A stretch of 64,000 bases of DNA. Origin: Clostridium sp. Lineage in GTDB: Bacteria > Bacillota > Clostridia > Clostridiales > Clostridiaceae. Positions 45,981-54,519 of the stretch are shown piece after piece. Both the position numbers and the translations under genes were made by a program. The stretch is from contig JARKVD010000017.1 in the NCBI GenBank assembly GCA_029851835.1, positions 239,579 to 303,578 of the forward strand, written 5' to 3'. Under the pieces are notes generated by a model. It did not search any database. It saw nothing but the letters and a program-made list of their open reading frames with translations, and was not told the DNA's origin. Each line of letters opens with the position of its first letter. Within the stretch, counting starts at the first letter, position 1.

Positions 45981-46388
45981 ATGAATCCCCCTAAAAATAA
46001 TATTCCTCTTTAGCAAATCTTAAAACAATTGGTATTTATCGTTTGCTAATAATATTTTTTCTAAATCCATTCTAAGATAATTTTTTAACAAAGTCAACCG
46101 TATTTCATCTATTATTTTCATGCTTTTCTCTATATTTTATGGGTTTGCCTACGTTTTTACATGAATTTTAATAATTTTATAGCATTTTCTTACATGAAAT
46201 ATTATTTTTTTTCGGCATGTTATTGATAATTTTATATCATAATTTTTGTTGTATTAAAGAAGGATAATCACCTTCTAACGTTGTATATGTAATATATATT
46301 ATTCCTTTACGCTTACGCTACCTTTTGTAGCAAAATAACCTTTAACACCCCCCCTATGGGTGACACAAGAAGGAGGATTGAACAGTAT

Positions 46389-46901
46389 ATGATTTACCTA
46401 ATAATTTTTATTGCCAAATTAATTGAAGTATCCCTTTCCACTATCAGAATTGTATTTATATCAAAAGGCGAAAGAGGTAAAGGTGCTTGTATAGCCTTTT
46501 TCGAAATTTCTTTATGGATTGTATTAGCCAGCAATGTGTTAAGCTCCATAACTGAAGATCCACTTAAAGCTGTAGCTTATGTTCTAGGTTACACTGCTGG
46601 AACTTTCCTAGGCAGCTTATTAGAAGAAAAAATAGCCATTGGTATTGCCACATTAAACATAACTTGTAGCATAGATGATTTCACAAAAATAGTGGAATCA
46701 CTACAAGAATTAGAAGTAGGTTTTACAATTCTAGATTCTTGTGGTCAAAAAGACAATAATAAAATCTTCATTGCATACATTCCTAGAAAAAGAAAAAAAG
46801 AAGTTCTATCATCTTTAAACAGTCTTAACGTTAAAACCTTCATAACTACAACAGAATCTGCTGGTACTCGCGGCGGTTATGGACTAGATAAAAGAAAATA
46901 A
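46389..46901 (+). CDS. UPF0316/DUF2179 membrane protein (YebE-like)
   Basis: 170 residues. Three membrane helices (about 1-85: IYLIIFIAKLIEVSLSTIRIVFISKGERGKGACIAFFEISLWIV, then SSITEDPLKAVAYVLGYTAGTFLGSLLEEKIAIG) are followed by a cytoplasmic DUF2179 domain. Such domains are ferredoxin-like and occur in YitT-type proteins. Function unknown. Start ATG 46389 lies after AAGGAGG with slightly long spacing; ATG 46356 would overlap the ribosome site. 45981-46388 holds only its promoter region and the upstream region of the divergent lipoprotein. Confidence 0.8.
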   Translation: MIYLIIFIAKLIEVSLSTIRIVFISKGERGKGACIAFFEISLWIVLASNVLSSITEDPLKAVAYVLGYTAGTFLGSLLEEKIAIGIATLNITCSIDDFTKIVESLQELEVGFTILDSCGQKDNNKIFIAYIPRKRKKEVLSSLNSLNVKTFITTTESAGTRGGYGLDKRK

Positions 46902-46923
46902 CTAAATTTATAATTCATATATA

Positions 46924-46966
46924 AAATCCCTGAAAAGTATCCAAAATACCTTTCAGGGATAGTTTT
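46924..46966. terminator. Terminator between the UPF0316 and ssb-like genes
   Basis: ATCCCTGAAA...TTTCAGGGAT with T-rich flanks. Confidence 0.8.
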
Positions 46967-47008
46967 ATATTTAATATTATATTAATATTTTTGTTAGACC
47001 ACTTACCT

Positions 47009-47341
47009 TTAACCAACACTTTCTTTTTTATAATCTACAAAATAGAAATCCTTCAATATTACTTCCGTTGTGAATCTTTTTTCTCCCTCTGCGCTGACAT
47101 AACTTCCCGTATTTAACTTTCCGTCTATAGCAATTTTGCGTCCTTTAGTTACGTACTTACTCAACACCTCTGCTTTATTGCCAAATGCAACAATATTAAT
47201 AAAGTCAGCACTGGATTCTTTTGTTTTGCTATTATAATTATTTATTGCTAATGTAAATCTCACATAAGCTCCATGTCCTTCATTATAACTTTTCAGTTCC
47301 AAATCCCTAGTTACATTTCCTATTAATGATACTTTATTCAT
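47009..47341 (-). CDS. Short single-stranded DNA-binding protein
   Basis: 110 residues with an SSB OB fold: MNKVSLIGNVTRDLELKSY, VRFTLAINNY, ADFINIVAFGNKAEVLSKYVTKGRKIAIDGKLNTGSY and FTTEVILKDFYFVD. It lacks the acidic C-terminal tail (DDDIPF type) that recruits partner proteins in housekeeping SSB, and it is not between rpsF and rpsR, so it is a secondary SSB. Such paralogues often serve competence or mobile elements. Start after GGAGGAATTAATC. Lone gene. Confidence 0.88.
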   Translation of the reverse strand: MNKVSLIGNVTRDLELKSYNEGHGAYVRFTLAINNYNSKTKESSADFINIVAFGNKAEVLSKYVTKGRKIAIDGKLNTGSYVSAEGEKRFTTEVILKDFYFVDYKKESVG

Positions 47342-47532
47342 GATTAATTCCTCCTATGTTCTGGTTTGATATTTCAATCTTTGACAAGAACGTAAGTTCT
47401 TATTCATCTTTTTCACTAAAATATTTTTTATAATTATCCTAATGTATTCTGTAATAATATATCCTTCACTTCTAACCTATACGTGATGAATACTGACTAT
47501 TTCACACCATAAAGTAAAAACCATCAATAATT

Positions 47533-47601
47533 TCATTCTGGAATACCTGCAATATAGCAAGCAACTCCAAATGCTAGTGATACTACTAGGAAAGTTTCCA
47601 A
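47533..47601 (-). CDS. Possible 22-residue hydrophobic peptide
   Basis: TTG start at 47601 with AGAAGGAAG a few bases upstream; the product is LETFLVVSLAFGVACYIAGIPE. The ribosome site lies in the 3' arm of a long hairpin (47604-47662), which could hide it. This resembles the layout of small toxin or leader peptides, but the sequence could equally be the tail of a decayed membrane-protein gene. Confidence 0.3.
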   Translation of the reverse strand: METFLVVSLAFGVACYIAGIPE

Positions 47602-47603
47602 TG

Positions 47604-47662
47604 CTTCCTTCTAATTTTAATTGTAATTACCAAACCACAATTAAAAATCAGAAGGAGTTTTT
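47604..47662. other. Long hairpin with T-run
   Basis: CCTTCTAATTTTAATTGT pairs with ACAATTAAAAATCAGAAGG, one bulge. Seven T follow on the plus strand. No plus gene ends here, so its role may be on the minus strand, in front of the small open frame. Confidence 0.55.
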
Positions 47663-47728
47663 TTATTTGGGATTTCTCGCTAAAAGCTTTATGGAACTAC
47701 ACATCTAAAGCTGGGTTTTCTAATAAAA

Positions 47729-47755
47729 TAAAACCTGTCAATTCAGACAGGTTTT
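47729..47755 (-). terminator. Terminator of the CcdA-TlpA gene
   Basis: AAAACCTGTC and GACAGGTTTT arms, followed by ATTTT on the minus strand. Confidence 0.85.
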
Positions 47756-47777
47756 CTATAAATTCTAAAATATGATT

Positions 47778-49034
47778 CTATCTTTCGCTTTCAATTAAGC
47801 TTTTCATAATTTCTTTACTCATTGCTCCTGGTATATATCTAGTTATATACCCTTCCTTATCTATTATAAGTGTTGATGGGAAAGCATTTATGCCATACCC
47901 CTTAACCATTGGACCTTTTTCATCAAATACCGTTGGAAATGTAAATCCTTCATCATCTAAGTATTCTTTGATGGTCTCTTCAGAGCCTTCTCTTCCCAGC
48001 TTCGGAGAGGCAACCCCAAGTATTATAACATCATCTTGATTCTCATTATATTCTTCATACAGTTCTTGTATATGTGGCATTTCTTTTCTACATGGAGGAC
48101 ACCATGTAGCCCAAAAATTCACAAATATAGTTTTTCCCTTATACTCACTAAGGATATGCTTATTACCAAACTGGTCATATAAAGTAAAGTCTATTGGTGA
48201 AATCTTTTCATTATCTTCCTTATGATTATTTTCTATAGTTCCATTCATAAGCTCTTCTTCTGAAGTTTCTTTTAAGTCAACTTGAGGTTTTTCTTCATCA
48301 GTAATACTTTCCGAGCCTTGAATTATCTCATCCCTCTTAACTATTGATTGTGAGTTGATATTTCCAAAACCATTTACAACCATTACTAATCCTGAAAGAA
48401 GAATAATTATTCCACTTAACTTCTTTATTTCATTCATATACTTTTTAATACTCTCAAATCTTTTAAAAAGCTTACTATAAAACAAGGATAAAAGCATGAA
48501 TGGCATAATAAAACCTATTGTATAAACCAAAATTAATAAATTTGAGGTCAGCATATTGTTAGAACTAGATGCCATTACAAGTACAGATGCTAATATAGGA
48601 CCAATACATGGTGTCCATCCAAAACTAAAAGTAAACCCTAATACAAATGCTGACCAAGGCGACATATTCTTATATTCCATATTAAATCTTTTTTCTCTAT
48701 TTAAAGCATCTATTTTTATTATTCCTAAATAAAATAAACCCATAAATAATATTACAATACCACCAATAATCATTATAATATCTTTGCTTCTACTAAAAAA
48801 TGAACTTAAAGCACTTAAGGATGAACCTAGAATAAAAAATGTAGTTGATATTCCTAAAGTAAAAAAGATAGTATTTTTAATTAATACAACACTCTTAAAC
48901 TTTAAATTTTTCATTTCTTCTACACTGCTATTGGATAGCATGCTTAAATAAATTGGCAGTATTGGCAATATACATGGTGAGAAAATCGATAACACACCTT
49001 CTATAAAAACAATGAAAAAATTAATATTATCCAC
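47778..49034 (-). CDS. CcdA-TlpA fusion: membrane thiol transporter plus extracytoplasmic thioredoxin
   Basis: 418 residues. The N-terminal half (about 1-230) is a CcdA/DsbD-type six-helix domain with the reactive cysteines in SPCILPILPIYLS (Cys21) and GWTPCIGPILAS. It carries electrons from cytoplasmic thioredoxin outwards. After an acidic linker (about 235-285), the C-terminal half is a TlpA/ResA-like thioredoxin with WCPPC (Cys312, Cys315) and the cis-proline in NAFPSTLIIDKEG. One chain thus joins carrier and reductase, like DsbD. The start is GTG 49034 after AGAAGGAGGTCC; the ATGs upstream would include the ribosome site. Upstream lies a remnant oxidoreductase (49048-49290). Confidence 0.88.
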   Translation of the reverse strand: MDNINFFIVFIEGVLSIFSPCILPILPIYLSMLSNSSVEEMKNLKFKSVVLIKNTIFFTLGISTTFFILGSSLSALSSFFSRSKDIIMIIGGIVILFMGLFYLGIIKIDALNREKRFNMEYKNMSPWSAFVLGFTFSFGWTPCIGPILASVLVMASSSNNMLTSNLLILVYTIGFIMPFMLLSLFYSKLFKRFESIKKYMNEIKKLSGIIILLSGLVMVVNGFGNINSQSIVKRDEIIQGSESITDEEKPQVDLKETSEEELMNGTIENNHKEDNEKISPIDFTLYDQFGNKHILSEYKGKTIFVNFWATWCPPCRKEMPHIQELYEEYNENQDDVIILGVASPKLGREGSEETIKEYLDDEGFTFPTVFDEKGPMVKGYGINAFPSTLIIDKEGYITRYIPGAMSKEIMKSLIESER

Positions 49035-49047
49035 TAAGGACCTCCTT

Positions 49048-49290
49048 CTAAACATCAGCACCCTTAATATAATATCCTGCTTTTAAGGCTTCCTCAGCAC
49101 TTAATCCAAACCTACTAAATTCCGTTCAATGAATACTAAATATGGTACAAATCTTCTATCCTATACAGTTGTTTTTCCCTAACCAAATCATCTTTTATTA
49201 TTCTAAAATCGTCTAAAGAGCTATAGGTAAACTACTGTCCAGCATATTATAATTCTTTTCTCTAACCATTTCAATTAAATTTTCTTTATA
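49048..49290 (-). pseudogene. Remnant of a pyridine-nucleotide disulfide oxidoreductase
   Basis: Several frames of the minus strand give pieces of one family: LIEMVREKNYNMLD, then VPYLVFIERNLVGL followed after a shift by LSAEEALKAGYYIKGADV and a stop at 49048. The last pieces match the start of the dimerisation domain (VFTEPxxxxVGLSEEEA pattern). The first resembles the RclA-like AKNYxML segment. Internal deletion, stops and a frameshift show decay. It sits directly before the CcdA-TlpA gene, so a disulfide-redox pair may once have existed here. Confidence 0.5.
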
Positions 49291-49326
49291 TTAGTCATCT
49301 TTCATTGCCCCTATTTTTAAGTAAAT

Positions 49327-49767
49327 TTATTTTATCAATACCTTACTCTCTGTTTCAATAAACTTCCCTTTCTTTGGAATCTTAATAATTAACATATCTC
49401 CCTTAAACCCAGCCTTAATCAAACTAATATTTACATTTTCCACATAAAAGCTTCTTGAAGTTCGTTCACAGCATCCTTGAATTATTCTAAAATTATTTCC
49501 ACTTTGTTCTGCACCAGATCTTCTTATAATTGCAATAGTAAAATAATTATTCTTATATGCAAATTTTATATCACTTTTATTAACCCCTGGAAGCTCAGCA
49601 CAAATTATAAAGTCATCATTCCTTTCTTTTATTGTGGCCCTAAACATTTCACTTGAATTTAATGCTGAAGTAAAATCCGTGTTAAAAAAATTTTGCATAA
49701 TATTTTGCAGCGATGCTCCAGTATTTGTATTTGTATTAAAAAATCCTAATGGCAATAAACTAAACAT
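49327..49767 (-). CDS. Hsp20/alpha-crystallin-family small heat-shock protein
   Basis: 146 residues. A divergent N-terminal arm (about 1-40, rich in Asn/Thr/Phe) precedes the alpha-crystallin domain (about 42-135): KERNDDFIICAELPGVNKSDIKFAYKNNYFTIAI, then RSFYVENVNISLIKAGFKGDMLIIKIPKK, ending in the I-x-I-like VLIK tail. The family ELPGV and GxLxIxIPK patterns are both visible, the latter as GDMLIIKIPK. It holds unfolding proteins for refolding; cytoplasmic. Start after AAAAGGAG. No CIRCE element was seen upstream. Confidence 0.88.
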   Translation of the reverse strand: MFSLLPLGFFNTNTNTGASLQNIMQNFFNTDFTSALNSSEMFRATIKERNDDFIICAELPGVNKSDIKFAYKNNYFTIAIIRRSGAEQSGNNFRIIQGCCERTSRSFYVENVNISLIKAGFKGDMLIIKIPKKGKFIETESKVLIK

Positions 49768-49970
49768 ACTAAAACTCCTTTTAAATCTCGCTTTTGTTTT
49801 TCATTATTCTATTATATGTATTTACATGTAAATGGTTAAATTAACCTTATAATACTATAAAAGAGAATAAGTAAATCTTAGCTATTTCTGTGGTGAAACT
49901 TCTTAGCATAAAACTACTAGTGAAAAAAGATTAATCCTAATTCCTTATAAGAAATTACTTTATCATAAAT

Positions 49971-50008
49971 AAAGTAAGCGGATAAATATTCTCTTATCCG
50001 CTTACTAT
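49971..50008. terminator. Terminator of the aldo/keto reductase gene
   Basis: AGTAAGCGGATAA pairs perfectly with TTATCCGCTTACT. Confidence 0.85.
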
Positions 50009-50027
50009 CTATATTATTACTTTCACC

Positions 50028-50861
50028 TTAATCTTCAAACTTCCAAAAGGTTGTATTATCTGGTCCTGTTGTAACAGATTTATCTTCATTTAACAAATCA
50101 ATTAGCATCATATCATCTTTAGAAATTTGAAAATCGAAAATTTCAAAGTTCTCCTTAACCCTTGCTTCATTTGAGGATTTTGGAATTGGTACGATCCCAT
50201 TTTGAAAGTGCCATCTAAGAACTATTTGAGTAATTGTTTTGTTATATTTTTCAGATAAACTCATTAACAATTCATTAGTTAAAATTCTTCCTCTACTTAT
50301 TGGGCTCCAAGCTACCATCTGGATATTATTAGATTTACAATACTCCAATAGTTTTTTCCTTGTATTAAATGGATGTACCTCTACCTGATTTACCATAGGC
50401 ATAATTTTTGTACTTTTCTTTAACTCTTCAAGGTGACCAGCCTTAAAGTTACATACTCCAATAGCTTTAACTTTTCCTGATTCATAAAGGTCCTCAAAAG
50501 CTCTCCAGGTTTCAGCATTAAGCTCAGTAGGCCAATGGATAAGATACAAATCTAAATAATCCACTTGTAATCTTTCTAAGGATTTATTAAAAGCTTCCAT
50601 TGTCTTATCGTAGCCATGATCATCATTCCAAAGCTTTGTTACTAGAAATATATCCTCTCTTTTCACATTGCTTTCTTTTATTCCTCTTCCAACACCAGCT
50701 TCATTGCCATAAAATGATGCTGCATCAATATGTCTATAACCTGCTTCTAAAGCATATTTAACTGTCTCCGATGTCTCTTCATCACTTCCTGTTTTATATG
50801 TACCAATACCTATAGCCGGTACTTTTATTTCATTGTTCAATCTTATAAATCTTTCGTCCAC
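50028..50861 (-). CDS. Aldo/keto reductase
   Basis: 277 residues, NADPH-dependent carbonyl reductase of the TIM-barrel AKR family. The catalytic tetrad is visible: Asp46 (GYRHIDAASFYGNE), Tyr51, Lys76 (LVTKLW) and His109 (LYLIHWP). GVCNF and the cofactor loop IPKSSNEARVKENFEIFDF also fit. It resembles the AKR5 group (2,5-diketo-gluconate/methylglyoxal reductase-like YvgN). Start is set at GTG 50861 after AAAGGATG; ATGs upstream overlap the ribosome site. The substrate is not defined. Lone gene. Confidence 0.88.
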   Translation of the reverse strand: MDERFIRLNNEIKVPAIGIGTYKTGSDEETSETVKYALEAGYRHIDAASFYGNEAGVGRGIKESNVKREDIFLVTKLWNDDHGYDKTMEAFNKSLERLQVDYLDLYLIHWPTELNAETWRAFEDLYESGKVKAIGVCNFKAGHLEELKKSTKIMPMVNQVEVHPFNTRKKLLEYCKSNNIQMVAWSPISRGRILTNELLMSLSEKYNKTITQIVLRWHFQNGIVPIPKSSNEARVKENFEIFDFQISKDDMMLIDLLNEDKSVTTGPDNTTFWKFED

Positions 50862-50998
50862 TTTAATAATCATCCTTTCTATTACCATTTTAGTATATTT
50901 TATCACATATATCTCTAACCATAGATTATTTATCTTATATTATTTTACAAATATATAGTATAATAATTTTAAGTTTTAATATATTGGAGGGGTTAATC

Positions 50999-51262
50999 AT
51001 GAGCGAAAATTATAAGTTTTTTAATCATAAGGAATGTGAATTCTTTCCTTGTCACAAAACTAATAAACCTGAAGAGTTTAACTGCTTATTCTGTTACTGC
51101 CCATTATATGCTCTTGGGCCAGACTGTGGAGGAAACCCAAAATACGGTGAAAGTGGTATAAAGGATTGCTCTCAATGTCTATTACCACATAATAAGAAAA
51201 ACTATGAGTATATAATGAGTAGATTTCAAGATATAGTCGCAGCCTCAAAGAAAAAGGATTAA
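50999..51262 (+). CDS. Cysteine-rich small-domain protein (PF04071-like)
   Basis: 87 residues with seven or eight conserved cysteines: KECEFFPCH, FNCLFCYCPLYALGPDCGG, and IKDCSQCLLPHN. This is the cysteine-rich small domain found alone in clostridia and sometimes attached to cobalamin-synthesis proteins; it probably binds zinc or an iron-sulfur cluster. Start ATG 50999 after GGAGGGG. Lone gene; no cobalamin genes nearby. Function unknown. Confidence 0.8.
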   Translation: MSENYKFFNHKECEFFPCHKTNKPEEFNCLFCYCPLYALGPDCGGNPKYGESGIKDCSQCLLPHNKKNYEYIMSRFQDIVAASKKKD

Positions 51263-51365
51263 TTTGAAAATCAATTTATTTTAATTTTATTATATTGGGA
51301 AAATACAAGGATTACGGAATCTTACCTAATCTTAAACATAACACATTGCAATGCAAAATAATAAA

Positions 51366-51399
51366 ATAAATGGAAGGATATTTTCCTTCCATTTATTTT
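51366..51399. terminator. Bidirectional terminator
   Basis: AAATGGAAGGA...TCCTTCCATTT between the cysteine-rich protein gene and the iron operon. Confidence 0.85.
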
Positions 51400-51455
51400 A
51401 TCTCTATACCTAAAATTAATCTAACAAAGTCTAAAAATTAAACAAACTAAAATCT

Positions 51456-52718
51456 CTATTTTAATTCTCTTACATTCCACTTAATAAATAGCAAAAGTCC
51501 AAAGTTCATTATTGCCGTTACTAATAGGATTACTCCTAATGGGATTCCCATATCTATTACTTGTCCAAATAATAATTGTCCAGGCGCAACACTTACAGTT
51601 GCCACTGCTGTTGAAAAGGCTGATACACGTCCTAGCATATGTCCTGGAACTTCCTTTTGTATAAAGGTTAGAGTCAGTACATTTGATAAAGATAATGATA
51701 GCATAATTGCCATACCACTAAATGCAAAAATTCCTGCTAAGGCATAATTATTTAATTTTATAAATCCTAAGGTGGACATTAATATAACCCCTGCTATCAT
51801 AGGAATATAAGTATAGTGAACTTTTTTTATTGAGAACAGCTTTGGCTTTACACTTATCCAAAGACCTCCTAATATCATACCTAGGACACATATTCCTTCT
51901 ACTATTCCGTAAACTTCTGAAGGAAGTCCAAGTAATATGTTTATAAAATATGGGGCAACTATTGATAATATTGGTACTAAGAAAATATTACAAAAGGCAT
52001 AGGAGGCTATGATTCCTAATACAATTTTCTTTTCCCTTTTTAAATAAAGGAAGCTGTCCTTCATATCCACAAAGGATTTTTTCACAAAATCCATGGATAA
52101 TACTTTCTTTTCTTCTTTTGAGGTTGTATCACAAACCATGTCTTCACTTTTAATCACATCTGGAATATCTAAGAATAATTCCATTACAGCTGATACTAGG
52201 AAGCTTACTGCATTAATTATCACTATTAACTTTATCCCAACTAATCCATATAGAATTCCTGCAAGAATTGGTCCTACAAAGTTTACCACTGAACTCACTT
52301 GATTTATTATTCCATTGGCTGAAGTAAGTTTATCCTCCTCCACTATTTGCGGAATTGAAGATACTACTGCTGGCCCATATAGGGTATAGCATATGGATAA
52401 TATAAACATAACTGCTGCAACTATTACTTCATGGTCTCTTCCCTGAAGTAATATAACAGCATATCCTCCAATTAATATGGAGCAGAATAAATCTAAGTAT
52501 ACCATTATCTTTTTTCTATTCACGTTATCAGAAAGCATTCCTGCAATAGGCGCAAATATAATATAAGGTATGGTCGATATTGCTAATATGTTAGCAAAAG
52601 TCGCTGTACTCCCTGTGAATTCCAGTAAATATAGGGACATACTAAATCTTTGAATTGCATTTCCAAAGAGTGAAATAATCTGCCCTATTACTATTATTAT
52701 AAAGTTTTTATTTCTCAT
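51456..52718 (-). CDS. MFS transporter, EntS-like, last gene of the siderophore operon
   Basis: 420 residues, twelve membrane helices. IVIGQIISLFGNAIQRFSMSLYLLEFTGS at the start and the loop GMLSDNVNRKKIMVYLD (motif A) mark the drug:H+ antiporter-3 / EntS branch of MFS. Its start overlaps the ATPase stop by one base (TAATG), so it is translationally coupled to the iron-siderophore ABC genes. Likely exports a siderophore or a breakdown product, but no siderophore-synthesis gene is present here. Confidence 0.85.
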   Translation of the reverse strand: MRNKNFIIIVIGQIISLFGNAIQRFSMSLYLLEFTGSTATFANILAISTIPYIIFAPIAGMLSDNVNRKKIMVYLDLFCSILIGGYAVILLQGRDHEVIVAAVMFILSICYTLYGPAVVSSIPQIVEEDKLTSANGIINQVSSVVNFVGPILAGILYGLVGIKLIVIINAVSFLVSAVMELFLDIPDVIKSEDMVCDTTSKEEKKVLSMDFVKKSFVDMKDSFLYLKREKKIVLGIIASYAFCNIFLVPILSIVAPYFINILLGLPSEVYGIVEGICVLGMILGGLWISVKPKLFSIKKVHYTYIPMIAGVILMSTLGFIKLNNYALAGIFAFSGMAIMLSLSLSNVLTLTFIQKEVPGHMLGRVSAFSTAVATVSVAPGQLLFGQVIDMGIPLGVILLVTAIMNFGLLLFIKWNVRELK

Positions 52719-53509
52719 TATTCCTCCCTAAAAAGTTCATATTCCATACACACTGGATATTCACCATTTTCACTTCTCTTAAGGTTAGCCTCTATGCCAT
52801 ATATTTCTTTTAAGGTATCCTTATTAATTACATCTATTGGTTTTCCTTCACAGATAATCTTTCCTTTTTTTAGTCCAATTATATTATCAGCAAATCTGCA
52901 GGCATTATTAAGCTCATGAAGCACTATAACTACTGTTATATTTTTTTCTTTATTAAGCTTTTCAAGAACCTCAAGTACCTCAAGCTGATAGGACATATCT
53001 AGGTAAGTTGTAGGCTCATCCAGCATTATAATTTCTGTTTCTTGGGCTAGAGTCATGGCAATCCAAGCTCTCTGTCTTTGTCCACCAGATAAATTTTCAA
53101 CTTCTCTATCAGCGAACTCGCTAAGTCCAGTTTCTTTTATTGCCCAATCAATAATCTCCTTATCATGGCTATTAAGTCCACCTATGATTTTTTGATGAGG
53201 AAATCTTCCATAGGCAACCAACTCTCTCACCGTAAGTCCACTTGGACAAACTGGTCCTTGAGGAAGAAAGGCAACTTCCTTTGCTATATTCTTTTCCTTT
53301 ATTCGCTTTATATTTTTTTGATTTATGAATATATCTCCACTTTTAGGTTTGTTAATTCTTGCTATAGTCTTAAGTAATGTTGACTTTCCACATCCATTTG
53401 CTCCAATTATTATACTGATTTTTCCCTTTGGTATGGAAAGACTCATATCTTCAATTATAGTATTGTTTTCATAGGCTACCCCTAAATTCTTTACACTAAT
53501 AGCTTCCAT
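52718..53509 (-). CDS. Iron-siderophore ABC transporter ATPase (FecE/FepC-like)
   Basis: 263 residues. Walker A GANGCGKST (36-44), Q-loop FLPQGP, signature LSGGQRQRAW, Walker B IIMLDEPTTYLD and switch His in VVIVLHEL are all intact. The STLLKTIARINKPKSGDIFINQKNI pattern and length are those of the FecE/FepC/FhuC group. Powers the two FecCD-type permeases encoded just upstream. Starts two bases after the preceding stop, with AAGGAG inside that gene. Confidence 0.94.
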   Translation of the reverse strand: MEAISVKNLGVAYENNTIIEDMSLSIPKGKISIIIGANGCGKSTLLKTIARINKPKSGDIFINQKNIKRIKEKNIAKEVAFLPQGPVCPSGLTVRELVAYGRFPHQKIIGGLNSHDKEIIDWAIKETGLSEFADREVENLSGGQRQRAWIAMTLAQETEIIMLDEPTTYLDMSYQLEVLEVLEKLNKEKNITVVIVLHELNNACRFADNIIGLKKGKIICEGKPIDVINKDTLKEIYGIEANLKRSENGEYPVCMEYELFREE

Positions 53510-53511
53510 AA

Positions 53512-54519
53512 TTATTTCTCCTTCATCATTAAATAAATAAAATATGGTACTCCAAATATTGATACTGTTATTCCCACTGGAATTTCAATTGGAGAAAATA
53601 GATTTCTTGAAACTGCATCTGCAAGAAGAATTATTATACCACTTATTATTCCTGATACTACAACAAAATTCTTATGATAAGGTCCAACCAACTTCCTTGC
53701 GATATGAGGAGATATAAGTCCTAAAAATCCAATATTGCCCGCAAAGGCTGTGGCTGTTCCTGCTAATATAACTGCAAGGCTTAAGAACTTCTTTCTTTCC
53801 TTCTCTAGGTTTAATCCTAAAGATATAGCCAACTCATCTGAAAGGTTTAAAACATCCAGCTTTTTATGATTTAATAAAACTAATATAAACATTAAAGCTA
53901 CTATTGGTATAATAACCTTGGCATAGCTCCATCCTGCTCCCCAAAGACTTCCTGAGGTCCAAATCAACACTCTGTTGTAGTCTCCAACACCACCTCTAAA
54001 GGTAAAGAAGGATATAAAGGCATTAAGACCTGCATTTAACCCAATTCCTATTAATAAAAGCCTCTTAGGTCTTATACCCTTTCTGCTGGACAGCATATAT
54101 ATTACAAAGGCAGAAACCCCTGCTCCTATTATGGCCATAAATGGCAGCACAAAGATTGAAAGTTGCCCAAGCTCACTATAATAGTCTGCTGTTTGATATG
54201 TAATAAATAATACTGCCGCCACTGCCGCTCCGGCATTTATTCCTATGATTCCTGTATCCGCTAAATCATTTTTAGTTATAGTCTGAAGTATAGCTCCTGC
54301 TGTTGATAATGCAATTGCCACAAAGGTTCCAACTAGAAGTCTTGGAAGCCTGATATTCAATACTGCTGTATTTTGAAGCTTTGTTCCATTGCCAAGAAGA
54401 GTATTTAAAACCTCAAAAGGAGAAACCTTATAGGTTCCCCAGCATAATGTAACTGCAAAGGAGGCAACTAATAAAGCTAATAAAATTACTAAAACTATTT
54501 TAAATCTTTTTTTCTTCAT
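53512..54519 (-). CDS. Iron-siderophore permease, FecCD family (second)
   Basis: 335 residues, about ten membrane helices. LNIRLPRLLVGTFVAIALSTAGAILQTITKNDLADTGIIGINAGAA and the coupling region LGLISPHIARKLVG match FecD/FhuG-type permeases. The start overlaps the previous stop by one base (TAATG). Pairs with the 54519 product to form the membrane channel. Confidence 0.93.
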   Translation of the reverse strand: MKKKRFKIVLVILLALLVASFAVTLCWGTYKVSPFEVLNTLLGNGTKLQNTAVLNIRLPRLLVGTFVAIALSTAGAILQTITKNDLADTGIIGINAGAAVAAVLFITYQTADYYSELGQLSIFVLPFMAIIGAGVSAFVIYMLSSRKGIRPKRLLLIGIGLNAGLNAFISFFTFRGGVGDYNRVLIWTSGSLWGAGWSYAKVIIPIVALMFILVLLNHKKLDVLNLSDELAISLGLNLEKERKKFLSLAVILAGTATAFAGNIGFLGLISPHIARKLVGPYHKNFVVVSGIISGIIILLADAVSRNLFSPIEIPVGITVSIFGVPYFIYLMMKEK

